A DNA stretch of 64,000 nt from Lepidodermella squamata (GCA_047495785.1 JBLDXI010000020.1:1426001-1490000); one strand, 5' to 3'; shown: positions 25,964 through 41,400, numbered from the stretch's first letter. Made by a program: numbers and translations. The notes: a model not told the origin generated them from the letters alone.

Positions 25964-28900
25964 TCAAGTTGAGATGACTAATTTGTTTTTCAAAAGCAGA
26001 AGTTGTTCTAAGGCATATTTTAAATACGCGTCCCTTTCGGGGTCATCTGATTCGGACATGTTGAAGAGGTGAGCGAGCTTCTCTTCGGTGTAGCCATTCC
26101 TGGTGCTGGAGCGAAAAGGTACCATTTGATCAGCGGTGGTATGACATTCTAGCAGGAGGTGGCAAATTAGCCGCCATCCCCGGCCTTTTCCCTCGAACTG
26201 TAGTGGCTGGTGGCAGGCAAGACACACGCCCGGTCGTTGGAACTGTGCGGGCTTGAAGAGAGAATCGCATCGAATTGCCAGTAGCGTCTTCGCTGCTGTC
26301 AGTGGTAACTGGCTGAAATAGATTTCCGCTGCGCCTTTAGGCCTATGGGGTCCGAAAAACAGGTGGTCAGCGGGGTAGTAGGCCGCCAAAGAGTCGACAA
26401 GGCGTTGCTCTTGAGCGAGTAGGAGGTGCCGTTGAACCAGCGACGTTTTAATGTGCGCCGGGATTTCGAGGCGGCCGACTACGTCCAAGTCAAGCTCGCG
26501 AAGGAGTTTCTCCGCGCGCTGCACGAGGTTACGAGCTGTGTCCCCCATCCACTGCATAGCAGTGAATGCATTGCCCAACAGGCTGTGTCCGCTTCGTTGA
26601 GTCGAAAGTAGTGGCGCAGGCAGGCAACTTGGTGCGCCGTTTTGGGTGGCAGCAGGTTGAAGTCCCGCAAAAGAAGATCGTGCTTTGAGGCCTGCGGCAA
26701 ACCCAGACATTTCTTTGCGAAGCGAGCGTGATCCTGCAGCTCCTTCGAACCCGCGAAGAGCCCCCATAACTCGGCGCCGTAAGTGTAGGCGCCGAGCGCA
26801 CAGCCGTTGTAGAGGGCACGCAGGGCTGGCAGCGGGAACGAGCGGATATCCTCGAACATCGTAGGTATGACGGCGACAGTTCGCTGCAACTTGCTTCTGG
26901 CTTCTTTCACCGCTTTTCGATAGAGCAGGCGGGAATCGAGCCAAACGCCAAGGTACTTGAATGAGTCCACCCGCTCCAATTTATCACCTTTGAGGTAGAA
27001 CTCGCCGGCGGTGAGCGACGGTGACTTTTCAAACGCCATGACTTTGGATTTACTCACATTGATCGTGAGACCATTGTCTGCGGCGTAGCGTTCAAGCTCG
27101 TTCAAGTACAGCTGCAGTTCGGCGGCCGACTCCGCGACAATTGCGACGTCGTCGGCGTACAGAATCGCCCGGATGATTCTGTGACCCAGTTGTAGGCCGC
27201 GGCCGCCAGTCCGGTCCAGTCGATCCACCAGGTCATCGATGAAGATGCTGAAGAGCAAGGGCGACAATGGGTCACCCTGCTTGACCCCGATGGAGACAGG
27301 AAAGGACTCGCTGAACTCGCCGTTCGAGAACACTACGGCGTTGCAGCCCGTGTACATGTCGCCGATGACGCGGACGAAGGCCTCGGGGACGCCGCGCCGA
27401 CGTAGCTTGCCCAGCAGTAGGCGGTGCGAGACTGTATCGAAGGCAGCGCTGAAGGCACAGTGGACAGCCTCGTGTCGCAGCCGCTCCAGGGCGAAAGCTA
27501 CAGCGGTGTGGATGACGGTTACCGCGTCGATAGCAGAGGCGCCAGGCACAAATCCGAATTGCTCCGTCCTCAGTGGGGAGAAAAGGGCTAGCCACTTTCG
27601 TAGCCGTTTTTCGCACACCCTAGAAAATAATTTCGCAACGCAATTTTGTAGACAGATTGGCCTGTAATTCTCTACATCCGACCTGTTGCCCTTCTTGTAG
27701 ATGGGGCAGATGATGGCATCTTTCCAATTAGGCGGGAACGCCCCTTCGCAGAACACCCGCGTGTAGAGCGAGGCCAGGTACGGGGCGAGTGATTCAACGT
27801 TGTCCCGGATGTCGGCGAAAGACAGGCCGTCAGGACCAGCGGCCGAGTGGGCGTTGCAGGCTGAGAGGCAGGCACGCACTTCGTCTTCGGAAACCGGTCC
27901 CACCAGCATACCCTCTTTTGTGGGCGCTGTCTCGGCTGTAAGCGGTGGTTCCCCTTTGCTGTAACTTTTCCACCGCCAAAAACTGTCCGTGTCCGATGAG
28001 TAATATCGCGGCGGGCAGAGGTAGCGGTCCCAATAGGCCATGTCGCGGAGCGAGGAGAGGCTCACCGGTGTTTCTCCCGACAATACACGCCATCTCATAG
28101 CCATGTCGTCTGGCGCTAGCTTGAACTTGAACAGGTTAGTTGTCGCCATGCCCCAGAGCGAACTAAGCGGTGGGATCTTGCAAGCCGGTGAAGGGGGTAC
28201 TGCCTCGACAGGCGGGGGAAGGATGCCTTGAACCAGTAGTCTGAGAAGGTAGGCACGATAGGCAACAGCCGGCGGACCCGTACCATCCGGTTCACGGACT
28301 TTCTTCTGCCAGATCTTTGTCGGCTCCCGAAGAAGTTCTTCGAAGACTTGTTGATCCTCTCGCGAGGGCGATTTCGGGGAGTCGACCGGTCGAAGAGTGA
28401 AGCCGGTCGGGCGCTGAGCGAGTGTCCTCACCCCCGTAGGAAGCCGGGGGAATCGTGGGGCGAGAGGCTTTGAGCAAGCGACCGTGATTGCTTGGAGTTG
28501 CTCGGCCATCACCTGGGCTGAGTGGAAAGAGGCACAATCAAGTTCTGAAGAAAGTTTCACAGACAGCTTAGCTTTATTTATGCGAAGTCTGGTAGGCACC
28601 TGAGGGACCGATCTAACCGCGATGGTTGCGGTTATCCGGGCGTGATCGGTGTGCTCAGAGCACCTCTCAACTTCGAACGCGTGGATGGACTGGGCTAAGC
28701 TGACCGAGGCTAGGCCGTAGTCGATCACCGAGTCGCCGAGAACTGAGAAGTGGGTGTATGACCCGCGGCTGTCGGGCTCGTAGCGGCCGTTGAGAACGAA
28801 AGTGTTGAAACGCTCGATGAAAGAGACGAAGCGGCTGGCCTCGTGGGTCCCATAATCGAGACTGTGGCGTGCTGGGATTGACGAGCAGTCCGGTACGTCA

Positions 28901-29532
28901 CGTAGGTTGCCGATGCGGCAGTTAAAGTCACCGAGGATCAAGAGTTCCGCCTTTCCACCGAGCTTGAGCAGTGCGTCCTCGATTTGACTTTCGAGATTCT
29001 CGAGCAGATCGACGTGCTTCTGCAGGGTGGAGTCTGTAGGCACGTAGGCGAAGACCAAGAGGAAGACAGCCCCGTCGGGCATACACCAGGAAAACATCGC
29101 TGTGTAGGCGTCCTTGTAGTGTATTACCAGGCTGTCGACTAGTTCGCCCTTGATGAAGATGTTGTAGCCGCCAGACTTCCTTCCACCGGCGAGCGACACA
29201 CCGTCGACTTCCACGATCTTCTCGTAGCCTTTGACGGTCAGGTGAGGGGCTAGGCCGTGAGTTTCAGCCAAGGCTAGCATGAGGAGACCGTCGACTGCCT
29301 TGCACAGGTCGGTCACTGGGAAAGACGATGCGCCTTGTACGTTCAGGAAGCCGAGACGGTGTTCGCCGATGGGTAGGACCTTGTGGGGAGAAAGGTTCAG
29401 AGCAGTATTAAAATGCCTAAAGGACTTAGCTATTCTTTTGTGAAGGACTCGGTCCCGCCTAGGTGGCGCCACCTCAGGAGGATCCGGCAGTAGTGGCTGA
29501 GGCGGAAGAGATGGCGCCGGCGGTTCGGTCAC
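25964..29532 (-). pseudogene. LINE ORF2: endonuclease and reverse transcriptase, frameshifted
   Basis: The first frame runs 1017 residues from 29532 to 26479. Seen: apurinic-type endonuclease motifs (LNVQG near 63, AETHG near 90, GDFNCRIG at 201, TDH near 295), then reverse transcriptase with NYRPICLQ near 622, KQGDPLSPLLF near 751 and YADD at 792-795. Near 26550 coding continues in another frame to a stop at 25964, with a C-terminal CLAC...HLLLEC zinc motif, so a one-base indel breaks the protein. The RT motif A aspartate, expected at residue 693 before AAFD, is alanine (GCC, 27454-27456). This copy therefore probably cannot make active enzyme. Confidence 0.88.
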
Positions 29533-29586
29533 TTCAGTCGAGCTGTTAGGTATAGCTAAGTCCGGCTGCGAGCTGCTGGTTGATTC

Positions 29587-30897
29587 CTACTGGGAGCTGC
29601 CGCCGGCGCGTGGGCGCCTCGGAGCCGTGATCTTCGGGAAGTGATTGTCGAATTCCGGGTCGTCTGCGCGAGCTACGGACACGACTTCTTCGCCGTCAAC
29701 GTCGTAACGGACTCGTAGTAGGACCTTCTTTCCTCGTATCACCCGTGCGCGCAGGCCACGTATTTCGTAGTAGTTGGCCTGATTTTCGTCCACGGCCTCT
29801 CGACAGTAAGCTGACAGCTCGCGTTCTGCTTGCCATACGTTGCCGGGCTTGAAGAGCCGAATGCGGAGACCTGGGCGTAAGGCGTCGCGTATTGCTTCGA
29901 TGTTGTCGCGGAGAAAAGCGCCATTAGTTCGGACAAAGACGACGCGGTCCTTTTTTTCCTCCGGGCCGACACGATGACAGGACCAGGATCCGGCCTTTTG
30001 TAGGAGTGGGATAGCCTGGCCAACTACGCCTCGGAGGTTTTCCTTCGCTGATTCAGGCAACCCTGCTAGTACGGCGATGCCCTCGCCTCGTTTGGGGTAG
30101 TGGTCGATTTTTTGTCGCCCAGAACCTGACTGTGAGGGCTGAGCAGGTTTTTTCGATGCCGGTTTCTGGTTGCTAGGAGGTTCTTTCTTCTTTTTCGATG
30201 TGGCTTCCGGGGGATCATCCTTCGAGCTCTTCTTCGCAGGCTGTGCACTGCGTTCTTTCGAACTTTGCTGATGTTTGGCCGTTTTCTGGTTCGCATCGTT
30301 GTTTGGTTTCGACGACCTGCCTGCTTTTCGGGGCTCAGGGGGTTCGGATGAGTGAGTCATCGAAGATTCCTCGACAGTCTGGACGCCGAATGAGCGACGG
30401 CACAGCTTCTCCTGCAGCAGTTGCTCCACCTGCTCTTGGCATTGCCGTGTCAAAGTCGCGGTGTCCGCATAGAAGTGAATGCGGTCGACCTCGGCTTGTG
30501 ATTTGAACTTGCTGATATCGTTCCGCATGACGGCGATATCACCGAGCGCAAATTCTCGGAGGCTGTCGATTGCAATCTGTAGTGACTGCAGCTTGTCGCT
30601 GAGCGCAGCCCTGGCACGACGTTCTTGATCGAGCTCGCGTTCGAGCCGCTGTTCCCATTCAGCGTTTTTTCTCGCCAGTAGGAGCTCGACGGCTTTGACG
30701 ACGGCGACCGGTAGTTCGACGAAGGCGCTTTCCACGCGCGAAAGCCGGCACTCACAAGCTGATAGGTTGTCGCAGCCGTACGAATCCCGATTGTATCGGA
30801 GTTCATCGAACTTGCCGAGGATTGATTCCAGGTCGGGGTCCTCGTAATCGTGCGGCGCGGGCATGTCCCATTCATAACCCACGGTGGGGTTTAACAT
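29587..30897 (-). CDS. LINE ORF1, RNA-binding coiled-coil protein
   Basis: 436 residues, intact, ending 54 bases before ORF2. A predicted coiled coil spans about residues 60-160 (ELLLARKNAEWEQRLEREL region), then a very basic Lys/Ser/Pro linker (about 185-265), then a folded C-terminal part with VLAGLPES, VVFVRTNG and RIRLFKPGNVW that resembles the RRM and C-terminal domains of LINE ORF1 nucleic-acid chaperones. No CCHC knuckle was seen. Its place 5' of the endonuclease-RT frame supports the call; domain assignment is by look only. Confidence 0.82.
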   Translation of the reverse strand: MLNPTVGYEWDMPAPHDYEDPDLESILGKFDELRYNRDSYGCDNLSACECRLSRVESAFVELPVAVVKAVELLLARKNAEWEQRLERELDQERRARAALSDKLQSLQIAIDSLREFALGDIAVMRNDISKFKSQAEVDRIHFYADTATLTRQCQEQVEQLLQEKLCRRSFGVQTVEESSMTHSSEPPEPRKAGRSSKPNNDANQKTAKHQQSSKERSAQPAKKSSKDDPPEATSKKKKEPPSNQKPASKKPAQPSQSGSGRQKIDHYPKRGEGIAVLAGLPESAKENLRGVVGQAIPLLQKAGSWSCHRVGPEEKKDRVVFVRTNGAFLRDNIEAIRDALRPGLRIRLFKPGNVWQAERELSAYCREAVDENQANYYEIRGLRARVIRGKKVLLRVRYDVDGEEVVSVARADDPEFDNHFPKITAPRRPRAGGSSQ

Positions 30898-30994
30898 TTT
30901 TAGAGATTAACGCTCTACGAAACAAAAAGTAGACGGCGGGGGACTTCGGCGACGACGTCTCCCGCCTCAGAAAATTTAATATTCAATCGCAGAT

Positions 30995-31333
30995 ATTTCT
31001 TAGATATTCATTATCAGAGAATTATACTGGGAAAATATTCCCTGAAAAGAATGCATGGCCTAAAGGTTGGCTATTATTGGGAGCCACAAGCCCGTGAACT
31101 GTGGTCTGCAGTTTCTTGAAAAAGTTGCGCCTTGAAAAAGTTCAGAAAAGACGTTGCTGGTGTGTGCTTGTGTGCTCTGACATTAACTCGCCAGTAATGA
31201 CGGAGTATTGTGGCTTGGTTAAATTGGTCAACTACCGCTGGACAATTGTTGGTCCACTGAGAAGAACGCAGAACGTAGAACGCAGAAGGCAGAACGCGCA
31301 GAACGCAGAACAAAAAAATAAAAAAACATGCGG
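30995..31333. repeat. right copy of direct repeat flanking the LINE
   Basis: Matches 25504-25841 throughout, with one extra A before TAAAAAAACATGCGG. It starts next to the LINE 5' end and ends at host sequence. Confidence 0.9.
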
Positions 31334-34435
<3,102 letters not shown>

Positions 34436-35658
34436 GCACCCCGCGAACGATATGACTGAAAAAACTTGTCGGAAATGACTTACTTTATTATTCCTAGTAA
34501 CGATATATTGGGATTTGTGTAACAGATTGTGAGTATTTATCGTTTATCGCGACGCTATGAATATAAACTACCAAGGTATTTATTCGAAGTTGTGCATGAT
34601 AGCCACTGGACGTGCTATTATTTCCGAGAAAATCGGTAATTTATTGCAAATTATCTTAAACACTGGTGGATTGTAATTATATCTGAAAGCTATGACGCTT
34701 GATAAAGTTTACTGCTGCTGGATGTGTTATCCCTTGTTATTTTTTGTGATTTTCGGCGTTGCGTTCCTAAGGTCAATCCTGTGTGACAACACGAAAAAAG
34801 CTGTCAATGGCAATGTCTGGTGGGTACAAATCGCCTATGCTTCTTTAGGCGCGACGCTAAACGTCGTCGTGCATCATGCTATTATTAATATATGTTGTAT
34901 AATAACATTAATTATTGGAAACAATAAAGAATCTACGAAGGATATTCAAGGCTTTTGTAAGCAAGTACAACAACCTATTAGTAATAATTGGCGGTAGTCT
35001 ATGCCGCGAAACAAAAGTAAGAATCACGGCAATATGTCTAAATGGGTTGACAAAGCACCGGAAATTAGGGTGTCGAAACAACGCAAATCGCCGTCACCTA
35101 GCAGAATAACAAAAAATATTTTTATAACGAATCGAAGCCTCCCTAATGTCAAGTAGTGATACGGCTGTGTCGCGCCGGCAATTCGCAAACAAAAACATAC
35201 GGACTGCGTGTTTTTATCATACAGGTGAGCCGCCGCTGGTGTGGGCCGGGCGCCGTGCTTAGACGCTTGCCCAGCGCATCGATTCACTCATTGATCGCGG
35301 CGACTAAGAGGCCGTGTTTGCCGGCGACACGGCGAACAATGTTACGAATAATTATTATTTGTCACCATGAATTCCTGATAAATATACTAGGTACTATTAC
35401 CGAAGCAATGCATTTAATATTATTATTTTTACACTTTACGACACAGAGTCAGTCATCGCATATTTTGATAAAAATCGGCATTGGTATGTACACTTTGTTA
35501 TTACAAGCCCGGCCTTCGCTCGATCTCCTGCCACGGCACTGCCAGCAGCAGGCGTATATTGGAAGTTTCGGGTATATATTGCGGCTACGTTTTATTTCTT
35601 CGGACAAACATCACACGAAAAAGCGCAGCAAATACACCGCGCGCGAGATTATTGGTGA
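34436..35658. other. SEC23 3' flank
   Basis: AT-rich. AATAAAGAAT near 34922 is the first clear poly(A)-like signal, which would give a UTR of nearly 500 bases. No coding segment is supported. Confidence 0.4.
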
Positions 35659-36428
35659 ATAGTAAGTTGGTACCCGCAAATTCGTAACGTGATATTTTCG
35701 TACAAACGAGGTATCTTTTCATATCACTTTCGGTGATCTTTTCGTAACGGATTTTCGTAGCAAAATAAATTTTCCCAAATTAATTTTGTGATCTTTTCAT
35801 AACAAATTAAGACGAAGTGGTGATCATTTCGTAACACTTTAAATTAGTGGTCCTTTCATCACAAGTTAAGACGAAGTCGTGATCTATTCGTAACGCTTAT
35901 AATATTGTTCCCTTCAAACACAGTTAAACAGATGATAGACATTAAGGCAGAGTGTTAGCAGTTATTCATCAGAGATAGTTGTATTATTTAGAGTTAAGCT
36001 CCCCGCTGAGGATGAAGCCGTGTTATCAGCATGATTTTCAGCTACATCTACCCTAGCCTTATCCGAGTGTACACGCCCAACATGTATCTTAAGGCCGCGC
36101 TCATTTTTAAAAACTTGATTGCAAATTGTACAACGCATCTTACGCAAAATCACGATGAATGGGCGCCGAATCAGCGAAACCACGGTTTTAATGGCGAGAA
36201 TATTACATCATATCACGCGTTTGCTTCGAAACGATCACTATTTTGTGTTTTCATTTAGGTCCGGTTACGAAAAGATCACCACTTTCGAATTGAAATTATG
36301 ATAATTTATTTTGTTACGAAAAAGTCACCACTTTTAATATGAAAATGTATTGATACGAACTTACTCTGTGCGATAATATCACGTTATGAATAAACCACTG
36401 TACGAATTTGCGGTTACGAATTTACTAT
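35659..36428. mobile_element. inverted-repeat element with iterated 16-mers
   Basis: The two ends match as inverted repeats (left ATAGTAAGTTGGTACCCGC, then AAATTCGTA; the right end is the reverse complement with a few changes). Inside the left arm GTGATCTTTTCGTAAC or a close variant recurs at 35733, 35788, 35820, about 35846 and 35879. The right arm carries the opposite orientation at 36264, 36313 and 36383. Arms of about 230 and 170 bases enclose a core with a small zinc-finger frame. It resembles a foldback or other DNA transposon with subterminal binding-site arrays, but no transposase is present and no clean target duplication was found. Confidence 0.72.
35962..36138 (-). CDS. small C2H2 zinc-finger ORF inside the inverted-repeat element
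   Basis: 58 residues from an internal ATG. A single classical finger, CTICNQVFKNERGLKIHVGRVH, fills the first third, followed by a Ser/Thr/Asp-rich tail. The finger is of the KRGLxxH kind often found at the N-terminus of retroelement and transposon proteins. It lies between the arms of the inverted-repeat element. Upstream in the same frame are 15 more codons with no ATG. It could be a fragment of a longer lost protein; expression is unknown. Confidence 0.45.
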   Translation of the reverse strand: MRCTICNQVFKNERGLKIHVGRVHSDKARVDVAENHADNTASSSAGSLTLNNTTISDE

Positions 36429-38407
36429 GAATCGATTATTTACGAAAAAATTCGACCGCTTCGATATATATATTTATATACATATATATTTCCGAGGCGG
36501 CATCATCGCACTTTTTTAAGGGCCGACTATCTGTCGCCACAACACACCCGTAAGTTCGAAAAAGACCTTCGCCATCCTGTGTATAAATGTTTTTTATTTA
36601 TTTTTCGCTTGAAAATGATCGGCGCCGACAAACGATGGCCCGAGCTGATTATTTAGCCGACAAATCGTCCGCCATTTAGCAAGCCCTCATGAATCGCGTC
36701 GCGCGCGCCGCCGCCAACATCACATGGCATACTCGCTATCAATACACGCGCCCGGTATAAAATGCTATGTAATGCGTGTTCTGCTCTTTTTTCAAATTGA
36801 AATACACCGTAGACACCAATATACCAGGCGACGGGCGCGGAAATTATGCTCGTAATGCTGTCTATAATAAAATAATGTCATGTTCTTGCTGATATCGATG
36901 CGAGTCGCATGTGCGGTGTGCCTTTGCTGTATGCACCCACAGATTGATTAGATTTATTTTTTTTCGGAACAAGCCAACACCCACATTTTTAAAACGCCCG
37001 CCCGATAAATCACAACCCGCGCTCAACATTGCTTGAACAGAAATAATATTAGCGAAAATAGCCAATCGTTTCATCACTCAGCGGCATTATTTGTACAGTA
37101 ATTAGGACCGAAGGTTACCACAACTAGCGGAATCGCCTTTAGGAAGCAAATAGCGCAAGATTTTGTCAGAAATATAACACAGCAATAGGCAGACTCGTTA
37201 AACATCACTCCATTATTATCTCCTTATTAGTTTCAGGAAAGAGGTAAACAAAAAAGCATTGACCTATCTAAGTTGAGGCGGTAATCATGCTTGTCGATGA
37301 CAGGCAGAGCCCAGCCGCTCAGGCTTTTGAGCCACGTCTTAAAGTTGCGCGTTAAATGATACTATTCTTGTCTAGAATCGATTAAATCGAGGCAATCCCG
37401 TAGTAATAAGTATTACAAAACTTTTTCACTTTTTTATGTTGCCATTTATTATCGATGAAGAGAGAGAGCACGCTGGTATTGTGGCGCACCGGTTGATTAT
37501 ATTAATTGACTTTTTTATAGACATCCATCTGTTCGTCGGCGTGACATCGATCTTACAATACATGCGCGCAATTCAAGTTAATTTTTCCGCCTTTATTCTA
37601 GTTTTAGCGTCGCGCAATGACTACAGATACACGCAAAACGGCTTATATGCGTTCGCCTCGACATACGACATAACTTTTTACGATCCGCAACTAAAAGTCG
37701 GCAATCGGCCGCCGGCTTTACAAAATTCTGCAGCTTTTGTTATTACATTATTTATTAGCCCCAATCGCGCTGATTCTTATAGTCAATATACTCTGCTCAT
37801 TTCGTCATTCAAACAAATGCCTGATCTCCCCCCATCAGGCCCCCTAAGACGAGACAAAGCCTTTATATAACTAATGTTTTTGCTGAGAGTACACATTTTA
37901 ATTGCAACAAAATATTAGGTTTCTTATATGTCATAATTGATTTTATACCTTATCGATTGTGCCCGCAAAAAGTGGTCGCTCCCGCAACTGCTGCTCCTGG
38001 AGTCTTTTCGTTTCACGATGTCAAGGTAATTTAGAAATAATAATTGATATTCGAAAGAATTTCCTTGGGCAAGCTTAAATTATTGCTGAGAGATGCTAAT
38101 TTACTTGTGAGTAGAAGCTTAGAAATTTAACAAATTTATTGAGCAAATCAGAAATAGTTTAAATGCTTTAGAAATCGAGTCGTGCATCCTATAACTTGGG
38201 TTTATGTTTTATGTTGTTTCGCCCGAGGTTAGATGGGATTAGGCTTGCTTATCCTATTCACTATATCTAACATGAGATAATAGTTTAATTTAGGACCGAC
38301 TTTCAACCGCATTCACAAAAAGATTAAAAATCGTTCGATTTTATTTAATTTGCTACTGTTGTGCTTTCAGTACCTCTTAGTACCTCTTGTACCTCTGAGG
38401 GCGAGCT
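36429..38407. other. region upstream of KCNQ
   Basis: No exon is supported. The 144-codon open frame at 37436-37870 has no recognisable domain. A GTGCTTTCAG acceptor at 38361-38370 lies 37 bases before the KCNQ ATG, with an in-frame TGA between, so the channel's 5'UTR is probably spliced or trans-spliced there. Confidence 0.45.
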
Positions 38408-41400
38408 ATGTTAAGTGGGGACGTCGAAAAGATAGCACATCCTTCGTCATCATCATCAGCAAGGCGATCCAACATCGGCTTCATCGGCGCTAAACGAGGT
38501 TCATCTGACGAAGTCGTGAACCTGCTATCAGCGCCGGCGCTCAGCGATGCGACGGCGGCTGCCGGCGGGCTCAGTATGCGCGTGCAGCCGGGCGCAACGC
38601 ATTTGGCACTCGGCGAATCCAACTCGGTGCCGCTCAATACAATACTGCCCTCGACTTCTGACGCGCAACAAACGCCAGTTACTGCGACTACTTCGCAAAC
38701 TCGCGGACCACCTCGCCCTCAACTTCGAGGAGGCGGGGGCAATCTAGCCGGTGTGCGGCTGTACCGGCAAAGAACCGGCACCCAGAGCGGTAATCAGAAC
38801 GAAGATTCGGGCGCCCGTGAATCATCGGGTCCAAGCTCGTTTCAACAGCGCTCTCATCGCAATCAGTCGGTGTTTTCTATGCGCTCAAGCGCTGGCACAG
38901 CGACCAAAGACCGCGGCTCCTTGCGATATCGGCGCATACAAAACAAAATCTACAACATCCTCGAGAGACCAAAGGACTGTCGCGCTATCACTTACCACGT
39001 TCTTTCGTATGATTGTAATCTTGGGAAATATTTTTAATTTAAATTATACATTTTTCCAGTTTTGCTGTCGTTTTTGCTTGTCTCGTCCTTAGCATCGTTC
39101 AATCGGCTGATGATTCGGTAAATTTTTTAAATAAATTTGCCACATTTATTTTAACATTATTTATTTCATTTAGATAAATTTATTGAACGAGATTTCAATG
39201 AGTGTCGAGTAAGTTCGAAAACTGATAAAAAAAATATTTTAATTTGCGATCATTTTAGGCTGCTGATGCTTCTTTGGTTTACCTCGGAATATGTTCTTCG
39301 AATATGGTCTGCTGGTTGCAGAAGCAAGTACCAATCTTTTGTCGGTCGACTGCGCTTTGCCCGCCGTCCTCTTTGTATTATCGGTACTTAATATTGGGTT
39401 TCGATTATACAGCTGGATCAAACTATTTTTTTCGTGATTTTAGATGCTATTGTGATAGTTGCCAGTGTCATCGTTGTTGTGATGAATGCTAGCTCAAAAA
39501 TATCTCAAGCTGCTACAGCCCTCGTTGAAGACAGCTCAGAACAATCGGCGAGCGGCGGTAACATGGTTCCCGCGCTTCGAGGCCTCCGTTTCTTCCAAAT
39601 AATGGTCGGATTTAATTCAATTACCGAAATTTAAGCTAATCTCCAGGTTTTCCAATGCAGAGAATGATGCGACTCGACCGCCGCGGGTCATCTTGGCGCC
39701 TGCTCTCGTCTGTAATCTGGGCTCATCGCCAAGTAAAAATTGATTCGCGATGAGTTGTTGTCGTATATCTTGTTAATTTATTCATTATTTAGGAGCTCTT
39801 CACTGCAATTTACACCGGCTTCCTTGTCCTAATATTTGCGTCCTTCGCCATGTAAATTTATCATCTACTTATTGTTTACGCTTCGCTATGTTTACTACAT
39901 CCCTAAGGTACGTCGCCGAACGTGAGACCAACGAAAAGCAATTCAAAAGTTATGCTGATGCGCTCTGGTGGGGTGTGGTACGTTTCAGAGCTGTCCAATT
40001 TGTTAACTCAATTGATTTATATGGGTTAATCACAGATCACCCTATGTACCGTTGGTTACGGTGACAAGTGAGTTTCAAGTTCCAATTTTTTTTGTAAATT
40101 AATGACGTTTTTTGTCTATTTTTAGAGTTCCTCAAACTGCTATGGGCAGGGTAAATATTATTACAAAATCAAAAAATCACGCGATTAATTTTGGCGTATG
40201 GCGGCTATAGGTTATAGGGTCGTGTTGTGCGATGATCGGCATCTCGTTTTTCGCCCTCCCTCCCGGCATTCTTGGTTCAGGCCTTGCGTTGAAAGTTCAA
40301 CAACAGGTATCTCAGTGAAATCGGCTGATTATCGATTTTTCGTAAATTTGGAACCTTTTAGCAAAGACAAAAGCACCAAATACGTCGAAGAGTCCCGGCT
40401 GCAATGCTTATTCAAGCGCTTTGGCGTATGGTTGCCACGGAACATGACACTGTTCTGTTTTCGACTTGGCGCTACTACATTGCTCATCAACGCCGCACCA
40501 AGCAACTGCTGTGTAGCGGAGTTCCTGCTCAACTTCCTTGGGCTCCTTCTTCAGTTACCGATCGTCTGCAGTTGGCAGCGTAAGCATAACTTTCGATATG
40601 TCCGATCCGGACCCTTTTTTTGACCTTAGATCGATTTATATTTTAATTCTTTAAATTCGCGCTTATTACCTGAACAAAATATGCGATCAAATGTTTCCAC
40701 TTTTTAGAGGCCGATTGGTCAACGTTAGTCGGCGTAGTTTCCGAGACAAGTCGACTTCATCGAATCCAATGGCTTCAGCGCCTGGTATAACGATGCGGCA
40801 ATATAATATCCCACCATCGCATAGTCCTGAGGCCTCCCCACTTCCAACGCGAGTCCGTTCCCCATCTCAGGGTGAGCAGAAATTGACATGGCTTATCATG
40901 CAAACCAAGTTTCTTTTTATTTATAGATAATTTTGATCAAAGTGTTACTGGGCCGTTGACGGCTGCGCAGTGCAACGTCATCCGCGCCGTTCGCCGAATG
41001 AAATTTCTCGTGTGTCGCCGGAAATTAAGGGAGAGCATGCGCCCATACGACGTCAAAGATGTTATCGAACAATATTCAAGCGGTCATGCGGAAATTTTAT
41101 CGAGACTGCGACACTTGCAATACCGGTCAGTCATGAGTCTGTTTGGTATATTCGGGAAATTGACGCATTCATTTTATAGTATGGACGATATGACCCTAAC
41201 GTTACAACGCAGTGGTGCAGCTGCGGCGTTTCAAAACGTAGCCCGAGAAAACAGCTCGCCACCTACTGCTCAAATTAACCAAACATTGGACTCGCCTCTT
41301 CGCCAAATGACTGCACCCATAGGCCAACCTGACGATAGCGTGCAATGGAAGGTTAGAGAACAATTTAAATAGGTCTTATGTCTGGGAATTTTTGTGGTTA

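Larger units (their letters stand above)
25842..30994 (-). mobile_element. near full-length APE-type non-LTR retrotransposon (LINE)
   Basis: A 5.15 kb element on minus with ORF1 and ORF2 in the usual order and a 3' end made of three ATTGGC-type units (25842-25860), the simple-repeat tail typical of several LINE clades. The 5' end lies near 30994. GC-rich codon use contrasts with the AT-rich surroundings. EN plus RT plus a C-terminal CCHC motif place it among Jockey/CR1/I-like LINEs; the exact clade cannot be set without a tree. It is flanked by 338-base direct repeats. Confidence 0.9.

Noticed and set aside
37436-37870. 144-codon plus frame
   Set aside because: No domain, no start context and no splice partner; the length can arise by chance in this composition.
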